A stretch of DNA of 64,000 bases from NCBI GenBank assembly GCA_030739585.1, contig JASLYX010000006.1:1-64000 (forward strand), read 5' to 3'. Made by a program: the position numbers and the translations under genes. The stretch's first letter is position 1. Every line of letters begins with the position of its first letter. Shown piece after piece: positions 53,209 to 62,491 of the stretch. Source of the DNA: Candidatus Bathyarchaeota archaeon (GTDB taxonomy: Archaea > Thermoproteota > Bathyarchaeia > TCS64). Below the pieces are notes generated by a model. That model had not been told where the DNA came from. It saw nothing but the letters and a program-made list of their open reading frames with translations, and did no database searches.

Positions 53209-53670
53209 TCGTCACCCGTTCGCACTGCCAGAAACCTTTGTTGAAACACAACCGGGTGTCCATTGTTATAATCTCATTAAATTTAGCGGTCACCGGACAT
53301 CCGAGGCACCAGAAGAATGGGTCTTGTATCCGAATAAAAAAGTTGAGGTAAGCCGTTACCTTATCTTGTTGATTTGAACTCGTTTAATAGGAACATGCAG
53401 AATGCACAGATCAACAACGTTGAAGAGGGAGCGCGTGAGGAACTCTATTAAAAATTCTTCCTTCGCCTTGCATACGCTGAAACCAAAGAATGTTTACCTA
53501 GATCTGTTCTGTACCAGTTGAGAGATATTACTTGGATTAGCAGGGTTCAAATATACGTCATGAACTCAACTGAGGTCAAACTCCTCTACCTTGATAAGGG
53601 GCTTCCGCATCGATGAAATACTTTTCAAGGGCGATTTGAATTTAAATTAGCGAGTCTGAGGGGAACAGCT
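53209..53670. other. 462-bp intergenic region between divergent ileS and sugar-nucleotide genes
   Basis: Contains a TATA-like TTATAATC near 53266 for one of the divergent genes and only trivial ORFs of under 20 codons. Nothing else seen. Confidence 0.4.
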
Positions 53671-55026
53671 GTGGAAATCGTTATAGTCGGCATGGGGTAC
53701 GTGGGCATACCAGTAGCCGCCCTCTTCGCAGACGTCGATGGGTTCAACGTCACTGGGGTACAGCGGAGGTCCAAACGGTCGGGGTGGAAGATCGATCACC
53801 TCAACAACGGTAAAAACCCCATAGAAGGTGAGGAACCAGGACTCGCAGACCTCATCAAGAGGGTCGTGGAGAAGGGGGCGTTCAGAGCCACCGATGATAC
53901 ATCGGTCTACGGTGAAGCAGACGCCATTCTCATTGCCGTACAGACACCAGTTGACGAGAACCAACTTCCACGGTACGAGTCTTTAAGACAGGTCTCCCAT
54001 GAAATTGGAAGTCAGTTGAAAAAAGGGACCCTCGTGATCTTGGAGTCTACTGTTGCTCCTGGGACCTCCGAGAATGTCGTTAAACCAATCCTTGAGGAGC
54101 AGTCCGGGATGAAGGCAGGAGTGGATTTCAACCTCATCTTCTCCTATGAGCGGGTTATGTTAGGCCGCCTCATCCATAACCTCACTAAATTAGACAGGAT
54201 CATCGGGGGAATCACCCCCGAGTGTACAAGGAGAGGCATAGAGCTCTATTCTCATATCGTGGATGCCAAACTCCATGCAACTGATAGCCTCACGGCAGAG
54301 GTATCCAAGGTGACAGAGAATACGTACAGGGATGTCAACATAGCCTTTGCCAACGAGATAGCTATTATCTGCGAGAGTCTAGGCGTTGACGTCCATGAGG
54401 TTAGACGCCATGTAAACTCCCTCCCACATATCCCTGGAGATCCCGGGAAAAACCCCCTCAGAACTATGCACATACCCGGAGCCGGTGTTGGGGGGCACTG
54501 TCTCCCAAAGGACCCATGGCTCCTCAAGTACGGTCTCGATACGTATGGCAATTTTAGTTTTGATCCTAGGCTGATAATAGAGAGCCGGCGCATTAACAAT
54601 TCCATGCCGAGCCATATGGTAGAGCTCATTAAGGAGGCATTGAGCAAAAAGGGCATCAATATAGAGGACGCCAAGGTTACCCTCTTAGGGGTGGCATTTC
54701 TTCCCAACTCAGATGACACCCGGAATACTCCGACATATTCCCTTTATAATCTACTCAAAGTGCTCTGTGCGGAAGTAATAGCCCATGATCCCTACGTCAA
54801 GGAGTATGAAAATCTAGAGATTAGCAATGATTTAGAGGCGACTATTAACGGCAGTGACGCCATTGTCCTTGTTACACGACATGAGGAGTACAAAGAATTG
54901 TCCCCGACATTATTGAGGGCAAAGATGAGGACCCCCGTTATAGTCGACGGACGCAACAATTTCAATCGGAAAACGTATCTCGAGGCAGGCTTTGCTTTTC
55001 TAGGGGTAGGGATCCCACGAGAATAA
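53671..55026 (+). CDS. UDP-N-acetylmannosamine/UDP-glucose 6-dehydrogenase family protein
   Basis: A 451-residue NAD-dependent nucleotide-sugar dehydrogenase (WecC-like). N-terminal VIVGMGYVGIPVAALFADVD is the NAD site, the catalytic Cys is in GAGVGGHCLPKDPWLL near 275, and the C-terminal UDP-binding domain has LGVAFLPNSDDTRNTP. GTG 53671 is the start. Followed by a DegT-type aminotransferase, consistent with synthesis of an amino- or uronic-sugar donor for surface glycans. Confidence 0.88.
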   Translation: MEIVIVGMGYVGIPVAALFADVDGFNVTGVQRRSKRSGWKIDHLNNGKNPIEGEEPGLADLIKRVVEKGAFRATDDTSVYGEADAILIAVQTPVDENQLPRYESLRQVSHEIGSQLKKGTLVILESTVAPGTSENVVKPILEEQSGMKAGVDFNLIFSYERVMLGRLIHNLTKLDRIIGGITPECTRRGIELYSHIVDAKLHATDSLTAEVSKVTENTYRDVNIAFANEIAIICESLGVDVHEVRRHVNSLPHIPGDPGKNPLRTMHIPGAGVGGHCLPKDPWLLKYGLDTYGNFSFDPRLIIESRRINNSMPSHMVELIKEALSKKGINIEDAKVTLLGVAFLPNSDDTRNTPTYSLYNLLKVLCAEVIAHDPYVKEYENLEISNDLEATINGSDAIVLVTRHEEYKELSPTLLRAKMRTPVIVDGRNNFNRKTYLEAGFAFLGVGIPRE

Positions 55027-55096
55027 ACTACGCCTTCTTCAACTGTTGATAGAGCCGCTATGTCTAATGACGTTTAAAAGTAGAGACTTAGTTTAG

Positions 55097-56254
55097 ATGT
55101 CTATGGATAAACTGGCCATCAATGGGGGCCCACCGATTTCGGAGAGACGGATCGCGATCGCAAAGCCTGTATTCGATGAGAAGACCATCCAAGATGTTGA
55201 AGAGGTCATCAGATCAGGGTATTTGAGGCAAGGCCCAAAGACAAAGCTCTTCGAGGACAATTTTGCAGAGAGGGTTGGGGCGAAATATGCATATGCGGTC
55301 TATACTGGAACGGCTGCTTTACATGTTTCATATCTATCCGTCGTCAAGCCGGGGGATGAGATTATAGTGCCCTCGTTCACTTTCTTCGCAACCGCCAGCA
55401 TGGCAATCCATTCAAATGCTGTACCAGTCTTCGCAGATATCGACCCTGGGACGTTCCTCATTGATACCGAAGACGTGAAAGAAAAGATCACGACCAAGAC
55501 GAAAGCGATAGTCCCGGTCCACCTATTTGGGAACGCTGCTGACATGGACGCCCTATCAGACATCTCAGATGACCATGACATCAAAATAATCAGCGACTCC
55601 GCCCAAGCCCATGGAACCGAGTACGCCGGGAGAGACCTAGGCTCCTATGACGATCTCAACTGCTACAGCTTCTACCCGTCAAAGACCCTCACCACCGGAG
55701 AAGGGGGGATGGTCACCACCAACGATAAAGAGTTCGACAAGATCGGTCGCCTCCTAAGGAGCCACGGGGATAACAGTCGATACCACCACGTCATGATGGG
55801 GCTCAATTACAGGATGAGCGACATCATGGGGGCCATCGGCGTCAACCAACTCTCCAGACTCGACGAATTCCTCGAGACACGGAGGCATCTGGGTAACAAA
55901 TATCTCGAAGGAGTCTCAAAGATAAGCGGGATCACCCCACAAAAAGTCGGGTCAAAAGTCAACCACGCCTACAGTTACTTTTCCTCGGTCCTCGAGCTGG
56001 ATGAACTCAAGTGCACCAGAGACGAGTTCGTAGAGGCCGTGAACGCGGAGAACATCGACTGCGCAGTCCACTACCCGATGCCGTTGAACGTTCAGCCTGC
56101 GATACTTGACATCATGGAGCCTGCACCCTGCCCAGTCTCTGAGAATGTCTCCGCTAGAATATTCTCGCTTCCGATGCACGCTGAATTGACGAATGCAGAC
56201 CTTGAGACCATCCTTAGAGGAGTTGAAAAGGTGGTCTCCCATTATCAAAAATAG
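55097..56254 (+). CDS. DegT/DnrJ/EryC1 sugar aminotransferase
   Basis: PLP enzyme of 385 residues that aminates a keto-sugar nucleotide. PLP lysine in YSFYPSKTLTTGEGGM near 192, the Asp-Ser pair in IISDSAQAHGTEY, and the early GTAALHVSYLS substrate-phosphate region. Lies 70 bp after the sugar dehydrogenase gene. Ends TAG. Confidence 0.92.
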   Translation: MSMDKLAINGGPPISERRIAIAKPVFDEKTIQDVEEVIRSGYLRQGPKTKLFEDNFAERVGAKYAYAVYTGTAALHVSYLSVVKPGDEIIVPSFTFFATASMAIHSNAVPVFADIDPGTFLIDTEDVKEKITTKTKAIVPVHLFGNAADMDALSDISDDHDIKIISDSAQAHGTEYAGRDLGSYDDLNCYSFYPSKTLTTGEGGMVTTNDKEFDKIGRLLRSHGDNSRYHHVMMGLNYRMSDIMGAIGVNQLSRLDEFLETRRHLGNKYLEGVSKISGITPQKVGSKVNHAYSYFSSVLELDELKCTRDEFVEAVNAENIDCAVHYPMPLNVQPAILDIMEPAPCPVSENVSARIFSLPMHAELTNADLETILRGVEKVVSHYQK

Positions 56255-56494
56255 GATTTACCCTAGTTTCATTTCTATCTCATATCCGGGTAAGACTGGG
56301 ATTGGAGTTTCTTTTTCCTCCTGGTCTCGACCCAGCTTCCATAGATACCCCTCAGAGCTCAGAGCCCCCAGATTTGATCATTTTCGACCGGGCTTACGAG
56401 AACTTCAGCAGTGCGATCCGAAGCCATCTCGTTTGAAAAATGAGGTTATAGGATAATAATTTACTCATTCAGTGAATGAGCAGGAGCTTGAAGC

Positions 56495-56989
56495 TTACAT
56501 AAAATGGGGTTCGGTGGAGTAGTCTTTCTCCCATTCACCCTTTTTTTCGTTGAACTCATCTATAGAGTACCTGATCCTGGCGGGATTTCCGTAGACCACC
56601 ACATCTGGTGGGACATCCCTCGTGACTACAGAGCCCATCCCCACCACGGAGCGTGCTCCAATCCTGATCCCGGCTTTAAGGACAGCACCAGCACATATGA
56701 CAGCGCCATCCTCGACTGTGACCCCCACCATCTTGGGAGACATGGGGAACGGGTCATTGGTAAATACCACTCCAGGACCCACGAAGACCCCGTTCCCGAT
56801 CACCGTGAGAGGCGGAATGTAGGCGTTCCCCTCTATCTTGCAGTCCCTACCGATCTTGACACCGTAATCTATGTGGACGAGGCTCCCAATCTTGGTGTTG
56901 TCTCTGATCTCGGCGCCGTCCCCTATATATGTGAAATGCCACATTCTGACGTTGTCGCCCAGCTTAACATTCTTCCCGACATGATTCAT
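56495..56989 (-). CDS. Left-handed beta-helix (hexapeptide) acyltransferase
   Basis: WbbJ/WlbB-type N-acetyltransferase of about 164 residues from the ATG at 56989. Repeating hexapeptide turns are clear: GKNVKLGDNVRMWHFTYIGD, IRDNTKIGSLVHIDYGVKIG, IGARSVVGMGSVVTRDV. The open frame reaches 57058, but the extra N-terminus is hydrophobic and not family-like. With the neighbouring dehydrogenase and aminotransferase it would acetylate the amino sugar; substrate inferred. Confidence 0.87.
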   Translation of the reverse strand: MNHVGKNVKLGDNVRMWHFTYIGDGAEIRDNTKIGSLVHIDYGVKIGRDCKIEGNAYIPPLTVIGNGVFVGPGVVFTNDPFPMSPKMVGVTVEDGAVICAGAVLKAGIRIGARSVVGMGSVVTRDVPPDVVVYGNPARIRYSIDEFNEKKGEWEKDYSTEPHFM

Positions 56990-57244
56990 GACCCCTGACA
57001 CTGTAACACCATACCCAGAAGTAGCGATCAAAGATAAAAAACTTCTAGAGAAAAACAAATATGGACTTGCATAATATTTTAATCACTTGTTTCTCCGCGT
57101 CTAATATGTAAAAAATGAAATATGTTTATCTCCACGATTTAATTCTAGACCAAAGATATACCGTTTGGGCTGAATAGGCTTGGGTACTTACGCGTGAAAT
57201 AATATGCAAAATTTATGTATTTGATATTATAAAATAGAATTAAA

Positions 57245-58228
57245 ATGGTTAAACTTTTACAAGTAGGAAATCTTAAGGCAGAAAAAAATGAGAAAGCATA
57301 TGGTTTTTGGAAAATAGCGGAAACACCTAGTACAGATATTGCATTACCAATTATTTTGATAAACGGGAAAGGTGATGGTCCAACTCTTTGCATTACCGCA
57401 GGCAGTAAACCCTGTGTTTATGCTGGAATAGAGGCGGGTATTAGGATCTCTAAATTAATTAATCCTGAAGAATTAAACGGTAAGCTCATAATATGTCCTG
57501 TAATTGACATTCCAAGTTTCAACACAATTACCTCAGATGTCTGTGCTATTGATCTCAAGCCAATTCCTAGAGAACCAAGAGAAACTGGTTCTATATCTAA
57601 CATTATTGGTAAAGCTAGAAGAAAATTAATCTCAATGGCAGATTACGCTATTGATCTTCACGGCGGGGACCTTGATGAAAACTTAATTGAAGGAATCGTA
57701 ATATCCGGATGGACCGGCGACATTGGTTACGATGAAAAGGTTATCAACTTAGTCAAATGGTTTAGGCCTAAGGCCTGGCAGAGAAAACCCGCCCTAATGA
57801 CAAAAACTATTCCAAGTATTTTAATCGAGTCAGGTGGAGGCGGCAAACTCGAAGAAGGTCAGATCGATTTTCATATCCAGGGCCTAATAAATGTCATGAA
57901 GGGGCTTAAAATGATTGATGGTGAGCCGAAATCATCCATTCCACCAGATTTTGTTTACGGCATCGGTCAGAGGTTTGAACTTCGGGCAGGTCGTGGAGGG
58001 ATCTATTATAGCAAAGTGTCTGCTGGAGATCATCTTGAAAAAGGGCAGGTGATAGGCACAATTGGCAATTTGTTCGGTGATACCGTTGAGACCTTAACCT
58101 CCCCTGTGACTGGAAGAATTATAGCATATTGGGATGAGAATAAAGTTTTAAATACAGGTGACATTATCGGAGTGGTCTATGCATCGGATACGGAAACAGA
58201 CTATACAATCAAACCACCAAAAGGATAA
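57245..58228 (+). CDS. Succinylglutamate desuccinylase/aspartoacylase-family protein lacking metal ligands
   Basis: Carboxypeptidase-like AstE/AspA fold, 327 residues, AT-rich codon use unlike its left neighbours. Family pieces are GDGPTLCITAG, ELNGKLIICPVIDIPSFN, the third-metal-ligand motif AIDLHGGD and the catalytic-base region SILIESGGG. The first metal motif that should read G-x-H-G-x-E reads AGSKPCVYAG, so both the His and the Glu are absent. Either a pseudoenzyme or an altered activity. A TATA-like box (around 57222-57230) precedes ATG 57245; a T-rich terminator follows. Confidence 0.78.
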   Translation: MVKLLQVGNLKAEKNEKAYGFWKIAETPSTDIALPIILINGKGDGPTLCITAGSKPCVYAGIEAGIRISKLINPEELNGKLIICPVIDIPSFNTITSDVCAIDLKPIPREPRETGSISNIIGKARRKLISMADYAIDLHGGDLDENLIEGIVISGWTGDIGYDEKVINLVKWFRPKAWQRKPALMTKTIPSILIESGGGGKLEEGQIDFHIQGLINVMKGLKMIDGEPKSSIPPDFVYGIGQRFELRAGRGGIYYSKVSAGDHLEKGQVIGTIGNLFGDTVETLTSPVTGRIIAYWDENKVLNTGDIIGVVYASDTETDYTIKPPKG

Positions 58229-58244
58229 GTTCAATAGGGTTAAA

Positions 58245-58290
58245 TTATTTTTATCTCTGCAGTTTTTTTTATTAACTTTTATTTCTTTTT
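58245..58290 (+). terminator. T-rich terminator after the aspartoacylase-like gene
   Basis: Several T tracts (including eight T at 58263-58270) follow within 60 nt of the stop, typical of archaeal termination. Confidence 0.4.
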
Positions 58291-58528
58291 GTCCTGTAAG
58301 ATTTTTTGTGGATTATCTTAACTATGTATATTTGTCTCCACATGGAGAAGCTTTTTCCTTCTGAAACGGGGGGGTACCGATAAGACTAATCCTGATCCTA
58401 GGGTAAATGTATCCGGTATGCCGTTACCTCAAATAACGAAAAACGCGCCTTATTATAGACTCTACAGTATCTAGTTTCCACGGTTCTCTCCTCTATAAGT
58501 TGTATTGGGTGGGCGCAAAGGGATCCGG

Positions 58529-59734
58529 TTAGTCCTCAACCTTTACCCCCAGATGGAGGATCACGAGTCCGATGAAATAGATCACTGTAGTGATAACAAA
58601 TATCGGATAGAGTCCGTACGTGTCTGCGATATAGGCGGCGACCATAGCGGAGACAGGCATTACAATGTTATAAGGAATTGAAGAAAGTGCAAAACCTACT
58701 CCTTTCTGATGAGGTGGTGAAAGGCGCGCAATAAGAGTCATATGGGCGGGCATGCCGAGAGTGCCAAAGAAACTGTGGATTATATAAGCGATCATGAAGA
58801 ACCAGTATCCCCTAACTAAAAAAGCGAGAGCAAAGAATGCATAGGATCCAAAGAGAGTCATTACAAACCATCGTTTCTCTCCATATCGGGAGGCAAGTTC
58901 TCCTCCTAGGGGATTGGCAATGATGCCAATCAGAGAGCTGACTCCAAGCATCATACCTATTTGGCCAATTGTCCATCCTTGGACCTCTACGAGCCAAATG
59001 CTCATGAAACCTGTGGTGAGGCCTCCCCCAAAGCGTCTCACGGCGGCAGAGAAGAGAAGAAAGAACATATTAGAGTTGAGGAGAGTTTCAATAGTTTCTC
59101 CTTCATCCCAGGCTTCTTGGACCTCTTTCGTCAACAACTCAGTGGCGGGTTTCACAAAATAAAGGGCAACGAGCCCAAGCAGTATAGGAATGATCCAAAA
59201 ACCGTAGATCTGTCTCCAGCTAAAAGCCAAGACTCCTACCAGAATCGAGATGCTTAGGGGTCCTAGGGATGTCCCTGCTGTACCCCCACTGTTAAAGATC
59301 CCCATAACTCTGGTGCGATCCTGAGGCCTAGTAGTGTTGAAGACATAGCTCTGAGAAGCAGGGTGATAGATGGTGGTAGTCAACGTGAGGAGAGTGGAGG
59401 CAACAATGAACATCCAGGGAGTTGAAGAAACGCTCCCTAAAAGTGTCCCCATTGCGGCGATCACAATACTAAGCGCAATAATCTTTTTTGTGCCGAACTT
59501 ATCGGAAATAATCCCACTGGGAATGCTTAAAAGAAACTGGAAGATGCTGGGGATTGCAATTATGAGGCCAACCTGTTGATAGGTGAGGCTAAACTCCGCC
59601 TTGAGAACTGGGAAGAGGGTGGACCGAATATTCCCAGCTGCATGGACAAGCATGTGGGTCAGAACCAGGATAAGAAGATTTGAGCTCAATATCCCCTTCC
59701 TATTTGACTTTTCGCTCCCCCCTATCTCAATCAA
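58529..59734 (-). CDS. Major facilitator superfamily transporter
   Basis: A 401-residue protein with about 12 hydrophobic helices. Loop 2-3 signature SGIISDKFGTKKIIALSIVI and the second-half equivalent GGELASRYGEKRW are typical MFS motifs. An acidic central loop (EVQEAWDEGETIETLL) splits the two six-helix halves. Substrate unknown. Transcribed away from the following surface-protein remnant. Confidence 0.87.
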   Translation of the reverse strand: MIEIGGSEKSNRKGILSSNLLILVLTHMLVHAAGNIRSTLFPVLKAEFSLTYQQVGLIIAIPSIFQFLLSIPSGIISDKFGTKKIIALSIVIAAMGTLLGSVSSTPWMFIVASTLLTLTTTIYHPASQSYVFNTTRPQDRTRVMGIFNSGGTAGTSLGPLSISILVGVLAFSWRQIYGFWIIPILLGLVALYFVKPATELLTKEVQEAWDEGETIETLLNSNMFFLLFSAAVRRFGGGLTTGFMSIWLVEVQGWTIGQIGMMLGVSSLIGIIANPLGGELASRYGEKRWFVMTLFGSYAFFALAFLVRGYWFFMIAYIIHSFFGTLGMPAHMTLIARLSPPHQKGVGFALSSIPYNIVMPVSAMVAAYIADTYGLYPIFVITTVIYFIGLVILHLGVKVED

Positions 59735-59987
59735 CGTTTTCGACTTCCATAGGAATTGGGTTTCATTTTACCTTTGCGCGCGTAATAATGTTGACTGATA
59801 TAACAACAGCGTTTCAAATATTAGTCGGAGGGATTAGTGAGTCTATCCTGGAATCAGTCAATCCATATCGATAATTAGTCTTCAAACAATATAGGCAGAG
59901 AAAATCGGGAAAAATACAAAGAGACTGAAAATCTAACGCAGTAATTACCCCCAATTATAAGTAGGTTATTTGAACACGCATGAGTAA

Positions 59988-60647
59988 CAAGAATATTTCA
60001 TAGATACGAACTGGTCATTCAAAGTACACACATTCACCGGAGTCATCGGAGAAACAACACTGTCCTGGTCCCCATCTGACATTGCAGACATCCCCAACGA
60101 TTACACTGTGAATCTGGACACTCCAACGAACTCTGTGGATATGCGTGAAGAAACCCAGTACACGTGGACCGCGCAAGCGTCCACCACATACACATTCACA
60201 ATCACCTTGACGAGTGAAACCGAGTTTACCCTGGAGTTAAAAGCGGGGTGGAACATGGTTTCCCTTCCAGTGGTTCCCGATGACCCCGCGGCCAGTGCTG
60301 TTATGCCACCTGGGGTTTTCTACCAGTTGGTAACTTGGACTGGCACAAGTTATGCCTTATCCACAGAGTTTGAAGCAGGTCGCGGATACTGGTTGCTGGT
60401 GCTGCAGGATGTAGACGTCACTGTTTCCGGACCGCCTGTGGATTCGTTGAGTCTGGGACTCTCCACGGGCTGGAACATGGTTGGGGGGACTATTGATGAG
60501 GTGCAAGCTAATGACGTGTTCCCTGGCTTCTACCAGCTGGTGACTTGGACCGGTACGAGCTATGCCTTGGCAACTGCATTCGAGCCTGGACGGGGATACT
60601 GGGCTCTGGTCCTGGCGAATACACAGATCGAACTACCCCCCAGCTGA
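59988..60647 (+). pseudogene. C-terminal remnant of a repeat-containing surface protein
   Basis: An open frame of 220 codons with no usable start before GTG 60108. It contains a beta-rich Thr/Ser-rich region (TAQASTTYTFTITLTSETEF) and then two copies of a module: AGWNMVSLPV followed by FYQLVTWTGTSYALSTEF, and TGWNMVGGTIDE followed by FYQLVTWTGTSYALATAF. Modules like these close large secreted archaeal surface proteins. The protein-like sequence continues upstream of GTG 60108 to 59988, so the N-terminal part is probably deleted. No anchor or sorting signal follows. Confidence 0.55.
60231..60636 (+). repeat. Two tandem surface-protein modules
   Basis: Modules at about 60231-60436 and 60451-60636 share the nucleotide block around TACCAG(T/C)TGGT(A/G)ACTTGG, and the encoded YQLVTWTGTSYAL is identical in both. 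Codon differences show the duplication is not very recent. Confidence 0.7.
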
Positions 60648-60810
60648 TCGAGTAATTCTATGAGAAACTACTGAGGATTGCAAAGCGGGGCGCGCGATTT
60701 CGACGACGTTAAACTTTTCAAGAAACGAAAATAGCTCAACGGTTCGGTGGAATTTTATAAGTGTAAAAATCAGAAAAAAAAAAGTAGTTTTTGTCTAAAG
60801 ATTCATACCC

Positions 60811-61554
60811 TTAGGCTGCTCTCTCGGCCCACATTTTATCGTGTTCAATGAATTCGATTACAACGTATTGTAATGTATCATCAACTTTGCGGATGCCGTG
60901 TATATCACCTTCAGGAGTATAAAGTAACGAGCCTGCGCATACATCGTGCTCAACGCCCTCAGCGACACCAGTTCCTCTACCTCTAAGGAAATACATGATC
61001 TCCTCGGGATTCCGATGATCGTGTAGTGTTAAGCCCGTGGTGTTTGTCTGGATATCCACGCCATGCATTCTAAGTGCGCCCATTACCGCGTGTTCTTCCT
61101 CCTTGAACAGCTGAGTATAGCCTACCATTACCCGACTAGAGTGATGCTGAGGAACCTTGTACATATTATTGACCCTGGATTTAGCCCACCGCATTGCTGG
61201 TCTGGGGAGCTTGTATGAGACAGTGAGTATTCTTACTTCGCCCTCTCCATCGTGGCAGAGGCTGTGTTTCTTGACGGCTTCTGAATCCTCCCATCGTTTG
61301 TTACATGGCATGAACCATGCAGAATCCTGATGTATCAGGCTTCCGTTGTGGCCATTCTGTTTAGCACAACCCTGAACAATGTAGTGTTGGAACTCGGTCA
61401 AAGGTTCATTAAAAACCACCTCTCCTCCTTTGGAGAGAACATAGTGCCTAACGCCAAGTCCACCGGGTTTACTCTGTTCAGGTTTCAAAAGGACTCGTTC
61501 AATAACGCCTGGTGCTATTTCCTTTCCGGAAACATTATTTATATTTACATGCAT
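60811..61554 (-). CDS. Bicupin protein B
   Basis: A 247-residue protein with two cupin units. N-terminal unit: LTEFQHYIVQGCAK; C-terminal unit has the metal-ligand pattern HDHRNPEEIMYFLRGRG and SLLYTPEGDIHGI. Close paralogue of the next gene (61567-62352), which lies 12 bp upstream in transcription order, so the two form an operon from a tandem duplication. Reaction unknown. Confidence 0.8.
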   Translation of the reverse strand: MHVNINNVSGKEIAPGVIERVLLKPEQSKPGGLGVRHYVLSKGGEVVFNEPLTEFQHYIVQGCAKQNGHNGSLIHQDSAWFMPCNKRWEDSEAVKKHSLCHDGEGEVRILTVSYKLPRPAMRWAKSRVNNMYKVPQHHSSRVMVGYTQLFKEEEHAVMGALRMHGVDIQTNTTGLTLHDHRNPEEIMYFLRGRGTGVAEGVEHDVCAGSLLYTPEGDIHGIRKVDDTLQYVVIEFIEHDKMWAERAA

Positions 61555-61566
61555 TTCATTTCTCTC

Positions 61567-62352
61567 CTATTTCCATGCTGGACGGTTTGTTTCTCCTTGA
61601 TAGCCTCTCTCAGTCCAAGACTTGTCATGTTCGATCAGCTCCATGCATATGTATTCAAGAACGTCATCTGTTGGATTCCAGATACCGTGCAGTGTACCTT
61701 CTCGGGTATAAAGATATGAGCCGGGTCGTACATCGTAAACTACGTCCTCAGCCATGGCTTTCCCGGTACCTCTCAGGAAATACATTATCTCAGCAGGATT
61801 TCTATGGCCTTGGAGTTCACCTTTCTCGTCAAATCGGCCTTTGTGCTGACCGGGTGGATGAGTTTGTATATCCAGAGCGTGGAACCTTAGGGCCCCCATT
61901 ATTGCATGCTCCTCCTCGGTGAACATTTGGCTGTACCCAATACTGGTTTGATGAGGGGAAAGAACTTGGAATAGATGCCGTGACCTGCTTTTTGCCCACC
62001 TGAAGGCGGGCCTTGGTACTTTGAACGCTACAACGAATATCCTTGTCTCGCCTTCTCCAACATGTGTAAACCGCTGAGCCCGTAAGCCCTTTGCTTGTTT
62101 TTCCGGATCGTGTGTCCCGGCAGGTGCAAAAATTGCTGTATCGGCCGTTCCACTTGTTGCTCGGCCTGAAATGATATAGTGTTGGTATTCAGTCATCTCA
62201 TTCTCGATAACCAACTGGCCACCATCAGTGAGTGTATAATGAAAAGCGCTGCACATTTGTTCGTCGTCGCCTTGTTCCTCTGTCATAAGCACTTTTTTGA
62301 TGACTCCTGGGGCAATTTCTTCTCCTTTGATGTCTTCAACATTTACGTGCAT
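61567..62352 (-). CDS. Bicupin protein A
   Basis: A 261-residue paralogue of bicupin B: MTEYQHYIISGRA in the first unit, and QGHRNPAEIMYFLRGTG plus SYLYTREGTLHGIWN in the second. The central SRHLFQVLSPHQTSIGYSQM matches B's VPQHHSSRVMVGYTQL. N-termini are also alike (MHVNVEDIKGEEIAPGVIKK against MHVNINNVSGKEIAPGVIER). Likely dioxygenase, isomerase or regulator using a bound metal; not determinable. Confidence 0.8.
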   Translation of the reverse strand: MHVNVEDIKGEEIAPGVIKKVLMTEEQGDDEQMCSAFHYTLTDGGQLVIENEMTEYQHYIISGRATSGTADTAIFAPAGTHDPEKQAKGLRAQRFTHVGEGETRIFVVAFKVPRPAFRWAKSRSRHLFQVLSPHQTSIGYSQMFTEEEHAIMGALRFHALDIQTHPPGQHKGRFDEKGELQGHRNPAEIMYFLRGTGKAMAEDVVYDVRPGSYLYTREGTLHGIWNPTDDVLEYICMELIEHDKSWTERGYQGETNRPAWK

Positions 62353-62491
62353 ATTAATTCTAGATCACTGTAGGTTAAGCTTGATTTAAAATTTTTCTCA
62401 GAGTTAATTAGGGCTATAATAATAAAGAGGTGAACTGAGAGGATGAATTTAGAGTTTAATAAAATAAAAAAAATTATAAAGATTAAATGGT

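Noticed and set aside
53395-53620. Two 18-codon frames in the ileS-dehydrogenase gap
   Set aside because: Too short and without conserved features.
59788-59874. 28-codon frame MLTDITTAFQILVGGISESI upstream of the surface-protein remnant
   Set aside because: Could be a relic or a micro-gene, but length and lack of a clear box do not allow a call.
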